The notes below the pieces were generated by a model. That model was not told where the DNA came from. It was given only the letters and a program-made list of their open reading frames with translations, and did not search any database. This document shows positions 1 through 7,648 of a DNA stretch of 51,688 nt, piece by piece. This stretch comes from Butyrivibrio sp. WCD3002. Its GTDB lineage: Bacteria > Bacillota > Clostridia > Lachnospirales > Lachnospiraceae. A program made the position numbers and the translations under genes. The DNA is taken from positions 1 through 51,688 of the forward strand of contig NZ_AUJO01000025.1 of assembly GCF_000424265.1 (NCBI RefSeq), read 5' to 3'. Numbering within the stretch: the stretch's first letter is position 1; the number at the start of each line of letters is the position of its first letter.

Positions 1-1014
1 ATTGATTACCGAAAAGCTTCCATCAATTTCTGCTATTACATCAGTTCCCACTGGCTCGAAAACACCGTTTTTCTGCAAATAGTCGCCTGTTACACGGAGT
101 TCTGCCCGATTATTTACTTTTACATCCCCTTCTGCAGTAAAGTCTCCTTCAAAGTTTACCTTCTTGCCTTCACTTATTGTCATTTTATTTATTACAGTGT
201 CTGCTCCGGCTGTAATATCAACATTACTGCATATGACCGCGTTCAGATTTGCTGGAACCTTAAGCTTATTACTGTTTTCCATATACAATGCGTTTATGCC
301 AGTACCTGATTTTACACAGAGAGTCTGTTCGCTATCACCGATAAGATATAACTTGTTAAAGTATACGCCTCCATTCTTATCCGTACTGTGAGTCACATTC
401 CCTTTTATTTTCCATTTCGCAGCATTGAGCTGTGTACTGGATGTTGAGTTATACAGAAAATTTCCACCAATACTTACTGTTATAGTTTCGTCGTTATTCC
501 AGATAACCCCACTATTGACTACTGAAAAATCTCCGTCAATTTGTACTTCTGCGTCTATACCTACTGGTTCAAATCCGTTAGCCTGCTGAATATAGTTTCC
601 TGATACAGTCAGTTTTCCCTCATTCTCAATAATTACCGGAATTTTTGAAAGGACATTTCCTTCTACCGTAACCTTCGCACCATTCTTAATCCTGACTTCT
701 GTATAAAGGTCATCTCGCGAAAAAACAGCAGCATCAATTGTCGTATCTTCTGTTACAGTATATGGCCCTTTACTGGCAGCAATAACTGTTACCATCTTTC
801 CAGGAAATGCAACAAAAATAAACGCTGCAAGCATCATAAACAGCATTGCCCTAAGTGCACTAAATCCCTGTGCTGTGCTACTAAAATTACCTCTTTGTCC
901 TGTGGATTTTCCCTTCAGACTAATACTTTCCTCATTTTCCTGACATCTGGCAGCTGCATTCAGATCTGCTGAAGCTGCATAAGACGTCTGTACAAGTAAC
1001 CCCTTCGAACTCAT
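1..1014 (-). CDS. Exported repeat-rich surface protein (partial, C-terminus missing)
   Basis: This is an open reading frame of 338 codons that runs in frame off the left edge. It starts at ATG 1014, just after a GGAGG ribosome binding site. Residues 1-50 are polar. A hydrophobic segment (about 55-80, containing LFMMLAAFIFVAFPG) is probably an internal signal or anchor. The rest is beta-rich, with many short strands alternating with Asn and Gly. Part of it is repeated about 170 residues apart: a block beginning LTVSGNYIQ and containing FEPVG and IDGDFSVVN recurs as LRVTGDYLQ, FEPVG, IDGSFSVIN. This suggests a right-handed beta-helix or adhesin-like extracellular protein. No catalytic motif is visible and the family is not recognised. 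The unusual feature is the 50-residue cytoplasmic-looking tail before the hydrophobic segment. Confidence 0.75.
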   Translation of the reverse strand, partial: MSSKGLLVQTSYAASADLNAAARCQENEESISLKGKSTGQRGNFSSTAQGFSALRAMLFMMLAAFIFVAFPGKMVTVIAASKGPYTVTEDTTIDAAVFSRDDLYTEVRIKNGAKVTVEGNVLSKIPVIIENEGKLTVSGNYIQQANGFEPVGIDAEVQIDGDFSVVNSGVIWNNDETITVSIGGNFLYNSTSSTQLNAAKWKIKGNVTHSTDKNGGVYFNKLYLIGDSEQTLCVKSGTGINALYMENSNKLKVPANLNAVICSNVDITAGADTVINKMTISEGKKVNFEGDFTAEGDVKVNNRAELRVTGDYLQKNGVFEPVGTDVIAEIDGSFSVIN

Positions 1015-1129
1015 ACTTTACCTCCATCATAAAACAACAATGTTCACCGGTACCCCAAAATGCAGAATCCCATAAACAATCGTACGCTCTGACAATAGCA
1101 CTGTCAATTATGTAATCACAATTTTATAA

Positions 1130-1164
1130 TAAAAAAAACAGCACCTCAAAACTAAGATGCTGCC
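1130..1164 (-). terminator. Intrinsic terminator
   Basis: Read on the minus strand, CAGCATCTT-AGTTTT-GAGGTGCTG forms a 9-bp stem with one G-U and one T-G pair and is followed by eight T. It would end transcripts coming from the acetyltransferase side (right to left), about 115 bp before the surface-protein start. Confidence 0.7.
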
Positions 1165-1453
1165 TCTACTTTTTCATATACAATTATTCGATTTTTATCT
1201 TAGATTATCCATAAATACTTTTATCATTTTTTCCTGATATTCTCCACTATATTTTCCATCTAAAAACTTAGGAATGCCACTACATACTTATACCAATGCT
1301 TGATGAATACAGTTCTTGGACTTTCCATTAATATAAGTTATCTGGCTACAACCTTAAAAAAAGAAACGGATAAAACTTTTACAGCATATGTTAATTCAAA
1401 AAGGCTGGTATTACTGACATTTTCTCAGAGATACTATCAGTAAAGACAAATCA
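1165..1453 (-). other. Intergenic stretch with a possible coding remnant
   Basis: No complete gene is visible. On the minus strand a short open stretch (about 1198-1290) reads like the tail of a protein (it contains IPKFLDGKYSGEYQEKMI) and ends in TAA about 35 bp before the terminator. There is no start codon with a ribosome binding site and the frame is blocked upstream. It could be the end of a decayed gene, possibly a transposase or regulator, but I cannot assign a family. Confidence 0.25.
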
Positions 1454-2005
1454 TTAGGTTCTGTCCGCACGGATCATTGAATGCCAGACTTCATCACAGA
1501 TACCGCAGTTGTTTTTCCCTGCAGCTCTAAGGATTCCCTCCTGCTTCATTCCGACCTTATCCATTACGCGGCCTGATTTCGGGTTGTTTATATCATGACA
1601 GGCAGCAATTCGGTTAAGCCCTACCTCATCAAAAAGATAATCCATAACTGCTTTCAATACTTCAGGCATAAGGCCTCTACCCCAGAAGGCTTTTCCCATG
1701 CAGTAGCCCATATCAGCGGCTTCTGTATTTTCGTTTAAGTGCACAACTGATATATTGCCGATAACGCTGCCTGTTTCCTTAAGCTCTATTGCCCAGTTAA
1801 AATAACCGCCATCCTCATATTTCGATACCCAGTCACTTACAAGAGCTTTTGTGGTTTCAACACTGGTATGAGTAGCCCATGTCAGATACTTTGTAACCTC
1901 AGAATCAAAGGCCCAGTTGTTAAACATATCCTCTGCGTCCTCTACTTTAAATCTTCGAAGGATCAGCCTTGGCGTCTCAATTGTTTTTGTTCCAATCTTA
2001 TTCAT
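1454..2005 (-). CDS. GNAT N-acetyltransferase, RimJ/RimL type
   Basis: Predicted 183-aa acetyl-CoA-dependent N-acetyltransferase of the RimJ/RimL-like GNAT group. It opens with TKTIETPRLILRRF, the usual family start. The acetyl-CoA loop is seen as GKAFWGRGLMPEV at about 105-118, and the C-terminal NPKSGRVMDKVGMKQEG motif is typical. I chose ATG 2005 because GGGGAGG lies 6 nt upstream; the reading frame extends 41 codons further but those residues have no family character. The substrate cannot be read from sequence: ribosomal proteins, an antibiotic or a metabolite are all possible. It is a single gene with its own downstream terminator. Confidence 0.85.
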   Translation of the reverse strand: MNKIGTKTIETPRLILRRFKVEDAEDMFNNWAFDSEVTKYLTWATHTSVETTKALVSDWVSKYEDGGYFNWAIELKETGSVIGNISVVHLNENTEAADMGYCMGKAFWGRGLMPEVLKAVMDYLFDEVGLNRIAACHDINNPKSGRVMDKVGMKQEGILRAAGKNNCGICDEVWHSMIRADRT

Positions 2006-2245
2006 ACCTACCTCCCCACTTACCACATAGCGCGGCTTTTTTAATAAATCATAATATTCTAAAAGCAGGAAAGTGTCCAGTACTCTGGCCTGTTGATTTT
2101 GCTTTACCCGGAAACCGGATAAATTCACTTTGGCATTTTAAGTCTTCATATTGTATGATTTTATATGATTCATATATAAATTAACTATGACCTGTAAACA
2201 ATACAACTTCAGCAGGTTCAAATAACAAAAGGAGATGATGCATAA

Positions 2246-3940
2246 ATGGTTAAATTTAGCGAGATTGAATACAAGCGCCCGGATGTTGAGGCGCTTAAAA
2301 AAGCAGTCGAAGATGCTACTGCAAAGATTCTCGAAGCCAAGAGCTATCAGGAGGTTAAAGACGCGTATTATTCTCTGCAGGAGCGCGAGCAGGCAGATGA
2401 AACAATGTACACTCTTGCTTATGTGCGCAATACCATCAATATGAAGGATGAGTTTTACGAAGGTGAAGTCAGATGGCTTCAGGAAGCCTTTGCCAATACT
2501 ATCCCTCAGTACAACGCTTTTCAGAAGACCCTTACACAGTCGAAATTCAGACCCGAGTTTGAGGTTGAATTTGGCGCTCAGCTCCTTAGAAAGCTGGATG
2601 CTTCTTTAATGACCAGCGATGAAAAGATCATTCCTGAGACAATACGCTGCGAACAGCTTGGTCAGGAATACAGCAAGACAACTGCTGAGGCAGTGACAGA
2701 TTTCAGAGGAGAGGAATGTAATTTTTACGGACTCCTTAAGCACATGCAGAGCACAGACCGTGCAGAGCGCAAGGAAGCCTTTGAAGCCTGGGCTGCACTT
2801 TATGAAAAGATCAGTCCTAAGCTTGAGGAACAATATGGAGAAATGGTAAAGCTTCGTACCGAAATGGCTCATAAAATGGGCTTTAAAAGCTTTACTGATA
2901 TGGCCTATATCAGCAGAAACCGCTTTGATTACAAACAGGAAGATGCAGCAAAATTCCGTCAGCAGGTAAGAGAGATTATAACCCCCGCTGTTGCAAAGAT
3001 CCGCAAGGCACAGCAGGAGAAGCTTGGCATTGATAAGCTTTACTATTATGATGAAGAGCTGAATTACCCTGATGGCAATGCAGCACCCATCGGAACTGTA
3101 AAGGAGCTGGTGGACAAAGCACAGAAAATGTACCGCGAGATGAGTGCCGAGACCGGAGAATTCTTTGATTTCATGAAGGAGTTCGAGCTCTTTGACTTAG
3201 AGACAAGACCCGGTAAGCGTATGGGCGGATATATGACATCCATGCCTCTTTTCAAGGCTCCCTTCATATTCAGTAATTTCAACGGAACCTCAGCAGATGT
3301 AGATGTCCTTACCCACGAGGCAGGTCATGCATTTCAGGGCTATCTTGCCATGAGATCAATTAAGGTGGATGCACTCCGCGGCTCAACAGCTGAGATTAAC
3401 GAGATACATTCCATGTCCATGGAACATTTTGCATATCCCTGGATGGAGCTGTTCTTTGGTGAAAATACAGAAAAGTATATTACTTCCCATCTCATGGGAG
3501 CGCTCTGTACTATCCCCTATCTGGTAAGCGTTGATGAATTCCAGCATGAGGTTTATGCACATCCTGAATACACAGCTGCTGACTGGAAAAGAACCTGGCA
3601 CGAGATCGAACAGAAATACATGCCTTGGCGTGATTATGACGGAAATGAATTTTTGGAGGCCGGTGGATTCTGGATGCAGAAGCAGCACATATTCCTCTAT
3701 CCTTTCTACTATATTGAATATGCTATGTCTCAGATTTGTGCTCTCCAGTATTATGGTCGCATGAAAGAGGACAGAAAGGCAGCCTGGGAGGATTACCTTA
3801 GCCTTTGCCGCGCAGGCGGAACCAAAGGATACCTTGAACTTCTGAAAATCGGAAACCTCCTAAGTCCTTTTGAAGATGGAACAGTTGAGAAAAGTACAAG
3901 TCACGTAATCGAAGAACTAGAAAAACGTTACATGGAATAA
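2246..3940 (+). CDS. M3 family oligoendopeptidase (PepF-like)
   Basis: A 564-aa cytoplasmic zinc metallopeptidase that would cleave short peptides during peptide turnover or after import. The zinc-binding HEAGH motif is at residues 357-361. The downstream helix STAEINEIHSMSMEHF carries the expected third ligand (Glu), and the C-terminal FYYIEYAMSQICALQ segment is typical of the M3 oligoendopeptidase group common in Clostridia. The length matches that group. AAAGGAG precedes ATG 2246 at a normal distance. It appears monocistronic, with a strong hairpin terminator 13 bp after the stop. The exact peptide specificity and the name pepF are inferences. Confidence 0.92.
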   Translation: MVKFSEIEYKRPDVEALKKAVEDATAKILEAKSYQEVKDAYYSLQEREQADETMYTLAYVRNTINMKDEFYEGEVRWLQEAFANTIPQYNAFQKTLTQSKFRPEFEVEFGAQLLRKLDASLMTSDEKIIPETIRCEQLGQEYSKTTAEAVTDFRGEECNFYGLLKHMQSTDRAERKEAFEAWAALYEKISPKLEEQYGEMVKLRTEMAHKMGFKSFTDMAYISRNRFDYKQEDAAKFRQQVREIITPAVAKIRKAQQEKLGIDKLYYYDEELNYPDGNAAPIGTVKELVDKAQKMYREMSAETGEFFDFMKEFELFDLETRPGKRMGGYMTSMPLFKAPFIFSNFNGTSADVDVLTHEAGHAFQGYLAMRSIKVDALRGSTAEINEIHSMSMEHFAYPWMELFFGENTEKYITSHLMGALCTIPYLVSVDEFQHEVYAHPEYTAADWKRTWHEIEQKYMPWRDYDGNEFLEAGGFWMQKQHIFLYPFYYIEYAMSQICALQYYGRMKEDRKAAWEDYLSLCRAGGTKGYLELLKIGNLLSPFEDGTVEKSTSHVIEELEKRYME

Positions 3941-3952
3941 AATCAGAAAACA

Positions 3953-3989
3953 AAAAAGACCGTTCAGCCAATCGACTGAACGGTCTTTT
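3953..3989. terminator. Bidirectional intrinsic terminator
   Basis: AAAAGACCGTTCAG pairs perfectly with CTGAACGGTCTTTT (14-bp stem, 7-nt loop), with T-runs on both strands. It ends the M3 peptidase transcript on the plus strand. On the minus strand it is probably the original terminator of the tRNA-Lys operon, now separated from it by the inserted element. Confidence 0.85.
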
Positions 3990-4018
3990 CTAATGAGACA
4001 CGTGGGAATCGAACCCAC
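3990..4018. repeat. att-like direct repeat, distal copy (displaced tRNA-Lys 3' end)
   Basis: These 29 bp are identical to 7649-7677. They contain the T-arm, the 3' acceptor strand and the discriminator of tRNA-Lys plus 4 bp downstream. A partial tRNA copy at the far end of a segment that begins at the intact tRNA is the usual footprint of an integrative element that uses a tRNA 3' end as attB. Confidence 0.9.
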
Positions 4019-4078
4019 CTAATCTTTTTTAAGAAATCCAGTAAGGAAGGAGCTTCCCGCACATCGGTCGTGTCTTAA

Positions 4079-4100
4079 GGTAATCAATTTGGTAATCAAT
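4079..4100 (+). repeat. Candidate integrase arm-type sites (distal end)
   Basis: GGTAATCAAT occurs twice in tandem (4079 and 4091), 60-80 bp inside the distal att copy. The same 13-mer TTTGGTAATCAAT is found at 7578-7590 near the other end, with a variant GGTAATCAT at about 7560. Repeats of one sequence at both element ends suggest binding sites for the integrase or an excisionase. This is an inference from position and repetition. Confidence 0.4.
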
Positions 4101-5172
4101 CCATACTAAGTTTTTGCTCTATCTCTTCTGGCGAAGGAAGCAGATTTGACAACTCATATTCGGATATTCCTATTGGCTCATTTGAAGTACTTACAGAATA
4201 TTTCGCAAGAATATTATTCTTACTCTTACATATAATTAATCCGATTGTCTTGTTATCTCCTTCTCTTCTAATTAAATCATCAGCTATTGCAACATAAGTT
4301 GCTGTTTGACCTATATCGCTGGCTTTAAATGCTTTTACCTTAACTTCAACGACAACATAACAGTGTAGCCATAAGTGGTAAAACAAAAGATCGATATATT
4401 CCTCCGTTCCATCTATTGGTAACGGATACTCCCTTCCCACGAAAGCAAACCCTTTACCCAATTCCAGAAGAAATTTAATAACATTTTCTACCAATGCATC
4501 TTTTAATTGCTTTTCATCATAATCTTCCCGGATTGCAAGAAAATCAAAATTATATGGATCTTTTGTCATTTCTTGAGCAAGATCACTCTGTGGTGCAGGT
4601 AAAGCATACTCAAAATTCGATATTGCTTTTCCCTGTCTTGCAAATAAATCAGTATCCAAAAAGTTTTCAAGAACTGCTCTGGACCAGTTGTTTTGGATTG
4701 TTTTTCTTACAAAGAAACTTGCTTTTTCGCTATCACCCTTGCATCGATCTATAATTACTCGATGATGCCCCCACGGAACGCCAAACAATTCATCCAAAGA
4801 TAATTCTCCCACAAGTTGTGGGAAATTGTTGTCTTTCGCTTTTCCCACAACTTGTGGGAAATTTGTTGTTGAATATAAATTATAAAACTTAACCATATAC
4901 CGAAGATTAGAACTCGCAAAGCCTTTAATTCCGGGAAGCTTTTTCTTTAAATCCTTACTTAAAGTCTCATAAAAACCACTTCCATATTTCTTTTCAGCTT
5001 CAAGGGAAACAATGTCCTTTCCGAGGCTCCAATAAAAAGCTATCAGTTCTTTATTTACCGAAACGGCAGCTTTAATCTGACTATTCTTATATCTTACGCT
5101 AATATTCTCAATCCATTTGTAATATTCATCATCTGCTACTATAGTATTTTTAATTGAATTATTATTTTTCAT
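4096..5172 (-). CDS. DUF1016 (YhcG-type) PDDEXK nuclease-like protein
   Basis: A 358-aa protein with an N-terminal DUF1016 helical domain (about 15-170; YWSLGKDIV, GSGFYETLSKDLK, PWGHH) and a C-terminal PD-(D/E)XK nuclease-like domain (about 190-350). The nuclease signature is visible as EYIDLLFYH followed by VVVEVKVKAF, giving the D...ExK triad. The family is common on mobile elements and is thought to act in DNA restriction or element stability; its target here is unknown. It is cargo of the tRNA-Lys element. Its TGA stop overlaps the TTTGGTAATCAAT repeat. The codons for FPQVVG and FPQLVG (about 4805-4860) form two copies of a TCCCACAAGTTGTGGGA palindrome inserted between the two domains. 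Confidence 0.85.
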   Translation of the reverse strand: MKNNNSIKNTIVADDEYYKWIENISVRYKNSQIKAAVSVNKELIAFYWSLGKDIVSLEAEKKYGSGFYETLSKDLKKKLPGIKGFASSNLRYMVKFYNLYSTTNFPQVVGKAKDNNFPQLVGELSLDELFGVPWGHHRVIIDRCKGDSEKASFFVRKTIQNNWSRAVLENFLDTDLFARQGKAISNFEYALPAPQSDLAQEMTKDPYNFDFLAIREDYDEKQLKDALVENVIKFLLELGKGFAFVGREYPLPIDGTEEYIDLLFYHLWLHCYVVVEVKVKAFKASDIGQTATYVAIADDLIRREGDNKTIGLIICKSKNNILAKYSVSTSNEPIGISEYELSNLLPSPEEIEQKLSMD

Positions 5173-5238
5173 AATTTACTCACTCATCATAGGGCTCAAC
5201 TAACTGTCATGCAGACATCCCACATCAACCATTTTCAG

Positions 5239-5613
5239 TTATTCGCCTTCCCTGACATAAAGGACCTCCCCATTATTGATATCATTTATAATAAGTCCTG
5301 AATATGTATTCCCTGTCTTGAAATACAATAAATCATAAGATTGGCTAAAATTATCAAAAGAATACAGATTCTCTGCAAATTGCCTATACTCTTTCGAATT
5401 CAGACATTTATACCTTGTCTGATTTCCAAAAATTGCAAGATCTATATCTGAATCTTCGGTACAACGTTCATCTATACTTGATCCAAATAGAATAATCTTA
5501 TCAATAAAACTACACTTCTTAGCTGAATCAACAATATTACTAATATATTTATGCTTTATGTCAGCAACATTGACTGTTCTATTGTCCAATGTCATTTCAG
5601 TTACTTTACACAT
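5239..5613 (-). CDS. Minimal nucleotidyltransferase (MNT/Pol-beta fold)
   Basis: A 124-aa protein with the nucleotidyltransferase signature ILFGSS followed by DSDIDLAIF (GS...DxD) at about residues 40-65. Such small enzymes transfer nucleotides or AMP to protein or small-molecule targets and often serve as antitoxins of HEPN toxins. No HEPN gene is adjacent: the next gene on the same strand is the DUF1016 protein 66 bp downstream. It is therefore either a solitary nucleotidyltransferase or the partner of that gene. It lies inside the tRNA-Lys element and is probably co-transcribed with the DUF1016 gene. The fold is clear; the role is not. Confidence 0.8.
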   Translation of the reverse strand: MCKVTEMTLDNRTVNVADIKHKYISNIVDSAKKCSFIDKIILFGSSIDERCTEDSDIDLAIFGNQTRYKCLNSKEYRQFAENLYSFDNFSQSYDLLYFKTGNTYSGLIINDINNGEVLYVREGE

Positions 5614-5683
5614 AAATCATCTCCGTCAAAATACTAAAACACAAAAATATATTAAAGAATAATGTACGCTCTTAGTATCTTTA

Positions 5684-5971
5684 ATGTTACACTCCTCTAG
5701 ACAAAAACGGAATATCCTTTTGTCGGAAAAGCCGAAAGTGAAAAGCCGAAAGGAGAATAATAATATTAAACAGCTAGTAAAAACACGTTGTAGACGCTGC
5801 GGCAAAGAACTCTATACACTGGCAAATCCTATCAATGGCAGCTTAGAAACCATGCATAAATATCAAGGTATTTGCAGAGACTGCATTAGCAATAAGGAAA
5901 ATTTGGAAATGCTAATGGATATAGGCAAAGACATCCAAGCAAAGTATCTATCCGGTAATCGATTTTATTGA
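5684..5971 (+). CDS. Small cysteine-rich protein, DUF2688-like
   Basis: A protein of up to 95 aa. The core starts near residue 32 with TRCRRCGKEL and continues to GICRDC, giving two CxxC knuckles that probably bind one zinc ion. Small proteins of this kind are common in clostridial conjugative elements, but no activity is known to me. The first 30 residues are lysine-rich and come partly from a short direct repeat (AAAAGCCGAAAG twice), so the true start may lie later. Only the ATG at 5684 is available in this frame. A hairpin terminator follows 16 bp after the stop. Confidence 0.6.
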   Translation: MLHSSRQKRNILLSEKPKVKSRKENNNIKQLVKTRCRRCGKELYTLANPINGSLETMHKYQGICRDCISNKENLEMLMDIGKDIQAKYLSGNRFY

Positions 5972-5987
5972 AGGTTTGCCCAAATGT

Positions 5988-6023
5988 AAGCTGTTCACTT
6001 TTTGTGAGCAGCCTTCATTTTTT
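5988..6023 (+). terminator. Intrinsic terminator
   Basis: GCTGTTCAC and GTGAGCAGC form a 9-bp stem with one G-T pair around a TTTTT loop, and ATTTTTT follows. It ends the DUF2688-like transcript and separates it from the convergent XRE gene. Confidence 0.7.
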
Positions 6024-6031
6024 ATGAAATT

Positions 6032-6277
6032 TTAGGGAGTTGCATCAAGAAGCTCTTCAAAGCGACATCCCAACGCGCGAGTTACCAAAATGATGTCAGT
6101 GAGTCGTGGCTCACTTTTGTTATTTTCACATTTCATAATTCGTTGCCTATTGGCATCAACCAACATAAGGTCATCGAATGGCTCCATTCCTTCAGCTCGT
6201 ATCATGGCAGCGGCTAAATCTCGCTGTGTCATCCCGCGTTTTCTGCGCTGTCTTCGTAATAATATAGAAAATGACAT
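6032..6277 (-). CDS. XRE-family HTH regulator
   Basis: An 81-aa DNA-binding protein with a single Cro/CI-type helix-turn-helix: LRRQRRKRGMTQRDLAAAM for helices 1-2, RQRIMKCENNKSEP for helix 3 and the following turn, and ALGCRFEELL at the end. It lacks any effector domain. It is divergent from the 62-aa gene and the coupling-protein operon, so it may repress that promoter and its own, as the phage-type regulator of the element. GGCGG lies upstream of ATG 6277. Confidence 0.85.
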   Translation of the reverse strand: MSFSILLRRQRRKRGMTQRDLAAAMIRAEGMEPFDDLMLVDANRQRIMKCENNKSEPRLTDIILVTRALGCRFEELLDATP

Positions 6278-6386
6278 ATATTATACCGCCTTTCATATAT
6301 TTAAAAGGTATTAGAAGCGTCATATATAATATGGAAATTTCGTGGATAATACATATTAAAGAAGAAAATAACTGGAGGTATTTATA
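6278..6386. promoter_or_regulatory. Divergent promoter region of the element, possible XRE operator
   Basis: This 109-bp AT-rich gap separates the divergent XRE gene and the transfer operon. Two related AT-rich words flank its centre, TGACATATATTATA near the XRE start and TCATATATAATATG about 50 bp further on, in roughly inverted orientation. They are candidate operators or overlapping -10 elements. GGAGG at about 6373 is the ribosome binding site of the next gene. No clear consensus -35 is visible. Confidence 0.4.
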
Positions 6387-6575
6387 ATGCTTACATATTT
6401 TAGAGGAATAATATACACTGCCATAATCGCGGTCGATCCCGATATTTCAGCCGACAAGCTAAACGACATAACATCAGCAGTTATGCATATGGATCCGCAT
6501 AAGGCTATTGATAATGGCCGTGTCATGGATAATATATGTCAGCCGTGGAATTGTAAGAGGGATAGTAAATCATGA
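6387..6575 (+). CDS. 62-aa protein, first gene of transfer operon
   Basis: A small acidic protein with a hydrophobic start (LTYFRGIIYTAIIAV) and then a polar part. The family is not recognised. GGAGG lies 8 nt before the ATG, and the stop overlaps the next start as ATGA, so it is probably translated and coupled to the coupling-protein gene. Position suggests a small conjugation accessory protein, but there is no direct evidence of function. Confidence 0.55.
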   Translation: MLTYFRGIIYTAIIAVDPDISADKLNDITSAVMHMDPHKAIDNGRVMDNICQPWNCKRDSKS

Positions 6576-7339
6576 CTCTGCGAAATTGTATTTGGTATAC
6601 TGGTCTCTGGCTCTATGCTTTTGTACTTGTAATAATTCATACGGTATTCCCATATATAGCACAGTCCGTTGAGAAATCCTTTACTATAAAAGAGTATTGG
6701 TTTTGGCTTACAGCTATCTTTATTCCAGTGAAAGTCACATATACAAATTTCAAACGACATAAAAGAGGGTTCAATGATTTTGGGTTTAAAGATGCTTTAG
6801 GTATCAACATTACTCAGAACAATTACTCTAATGAAAGGTACCACGCCATGTATCCGTCAGTATCCCCCGAGCTAATCTCGAAGGCACCCAGAAATCTTGG
6901 CCTTGGAAAAACTGGTAAGAGCTATATATCTTCTCCGATAAAGCAGGATGGAGCAAACATCTTTACCATAGGAAACATTGGATCTGGCAAAAGCGTCATG
7001 TTACTAAACTTCTTATATTTAAACTTTTACAACATGATTCAATCCAAAAAAGAATCCTACTTAAACTGGGCACTGATAGATATTAAGGGAGAATTATACC
7101 AGAAGCTTTTAGGAATTTCAGAAAAAGATTATTTTGTTGGCTGCAATCCCATTGTACATGTTGTTCAACCTTCAAATCGTAAAAGCTATGGTTGGGATGT
7201 TTTCTATAGAATGCATAGAACTGACCGCCCTGTAACCGAAACGGATAGGTTAAAAGCAGTAACAGACATAGCGGATGCTCTTGTCTGTAAGGATGGAGAC
7301 AAGCCATGCAGTATACGAGTGCTACAGAAAGATGTGTAA
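6572..7339 (+). pseudogene. VirD4/TraG-type coupling protein, truncated
   Basis: This is the N-terminal third of a type IV coupling protein, the ATPase that brings DNA to a conjugation channel. Two membrane segments (about 10-30 and 45-53) are followed by the Walker A motif GNIGSGKS at about 135 and by LIDIKGELYQKL, the family's DPKGELY-like motif. Full-length members have roughly 550-700 residues with a Walker B motif further on. Here homology stops near residue 236 (TDIADALV). The last 20 codons appear to belong to the integrase gene fused to it by a deletion. The remaining ORF cannot make a functional coupling protein. Confidence 0.85.
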
Positions 7340-7613
7340 ATCTCTTGGTATACAGACTCAGGAAGGAATCATCCGTGGTCCTCATGCTTTCCGTAGAAAT
7401 GCCTGCACTGACTTTATCAACGAGTCGGGTGGAGATGCTTATATGGCTTCCATGATCTTCGGTAACAGCCCTCAGACTATCAATCAGAACTACTTCACTT
7501 CTTCAAATATGAGGACTGCTCGTGAGACATTAAACAAGAGAAAACGCGGGCAGAAAAATGGTAATCATAACAAGCGTTTGGTAATCAATTTTTTTGACAA
7601 TAAAAAAATCTGA
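7275..7613 (+). pseudogene. Tyrosine integrase, C-terminal fragment
   Basis: The last ~95 residues of a phage-type site-specific recombinase. GPHAFRRN is the family's HxxR box, followed by ASMIFGNSPQTINQNYF, which carries the catalytic tyrosine near its end. The N-terminal DNA-binding domain and the first catalytic Arg are missing. The upstream frame (VCKDGDKPC) continues more plausibly into VYECYRKMCK if one base is skipped near 7310, so both a deletion and a frameshift are likely. The gene points toward the tRNA-Lys att copy 36 bp away, as expected for an element's integrase. The Met at 7275 is not a real start. Confidence 0.85.
7560..7590 (+). repeat. Candidate integrase arm-type sites (proximal end)
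   Basis: GGTAATCAT and TTTGGTAATCAAT (7578-7590) lie in the 3' end of the integrase remnant and match the pair at 4079-4100 near the other end of the element. See that entry for the interpretation. Confidence 0.4.
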
Positions 7614-7639
7614 GACGCAGATATTATCTACATCTCAGA
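7602..7639 (-). terminator. Terminator of the tRNA cluster, carried by the element
   Basis: On the minus strand TCTGAGATGTAGAT pairs with ATCTGCGTCTCAGA around AAT (two G-U pairs) and is followed by seven T. It lies 14 bp beyond the tRNA-Lys 3' end, inside the inserted segment. It would replace the original terminator at 3953-3989, which integration moved 3.6 kb away. It overlaps the integrase stop codon. Confidence 0.75.
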
Positions 7640-7648
7640 CCCATTAAG

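Noticed and set aside
1969..2184. Plus-strand reading frame opposite the acetyltransferase start region
   Set aside because: No ribosome binding site and it overlaps the real gene on the other strand.
5239..5613. HEPN-MNT toxin-antitoxin pair
   Set aside because: The MNT half is clear but no HEPN-like gene is adjacent; reported as a lone nucleotidyltransferase.
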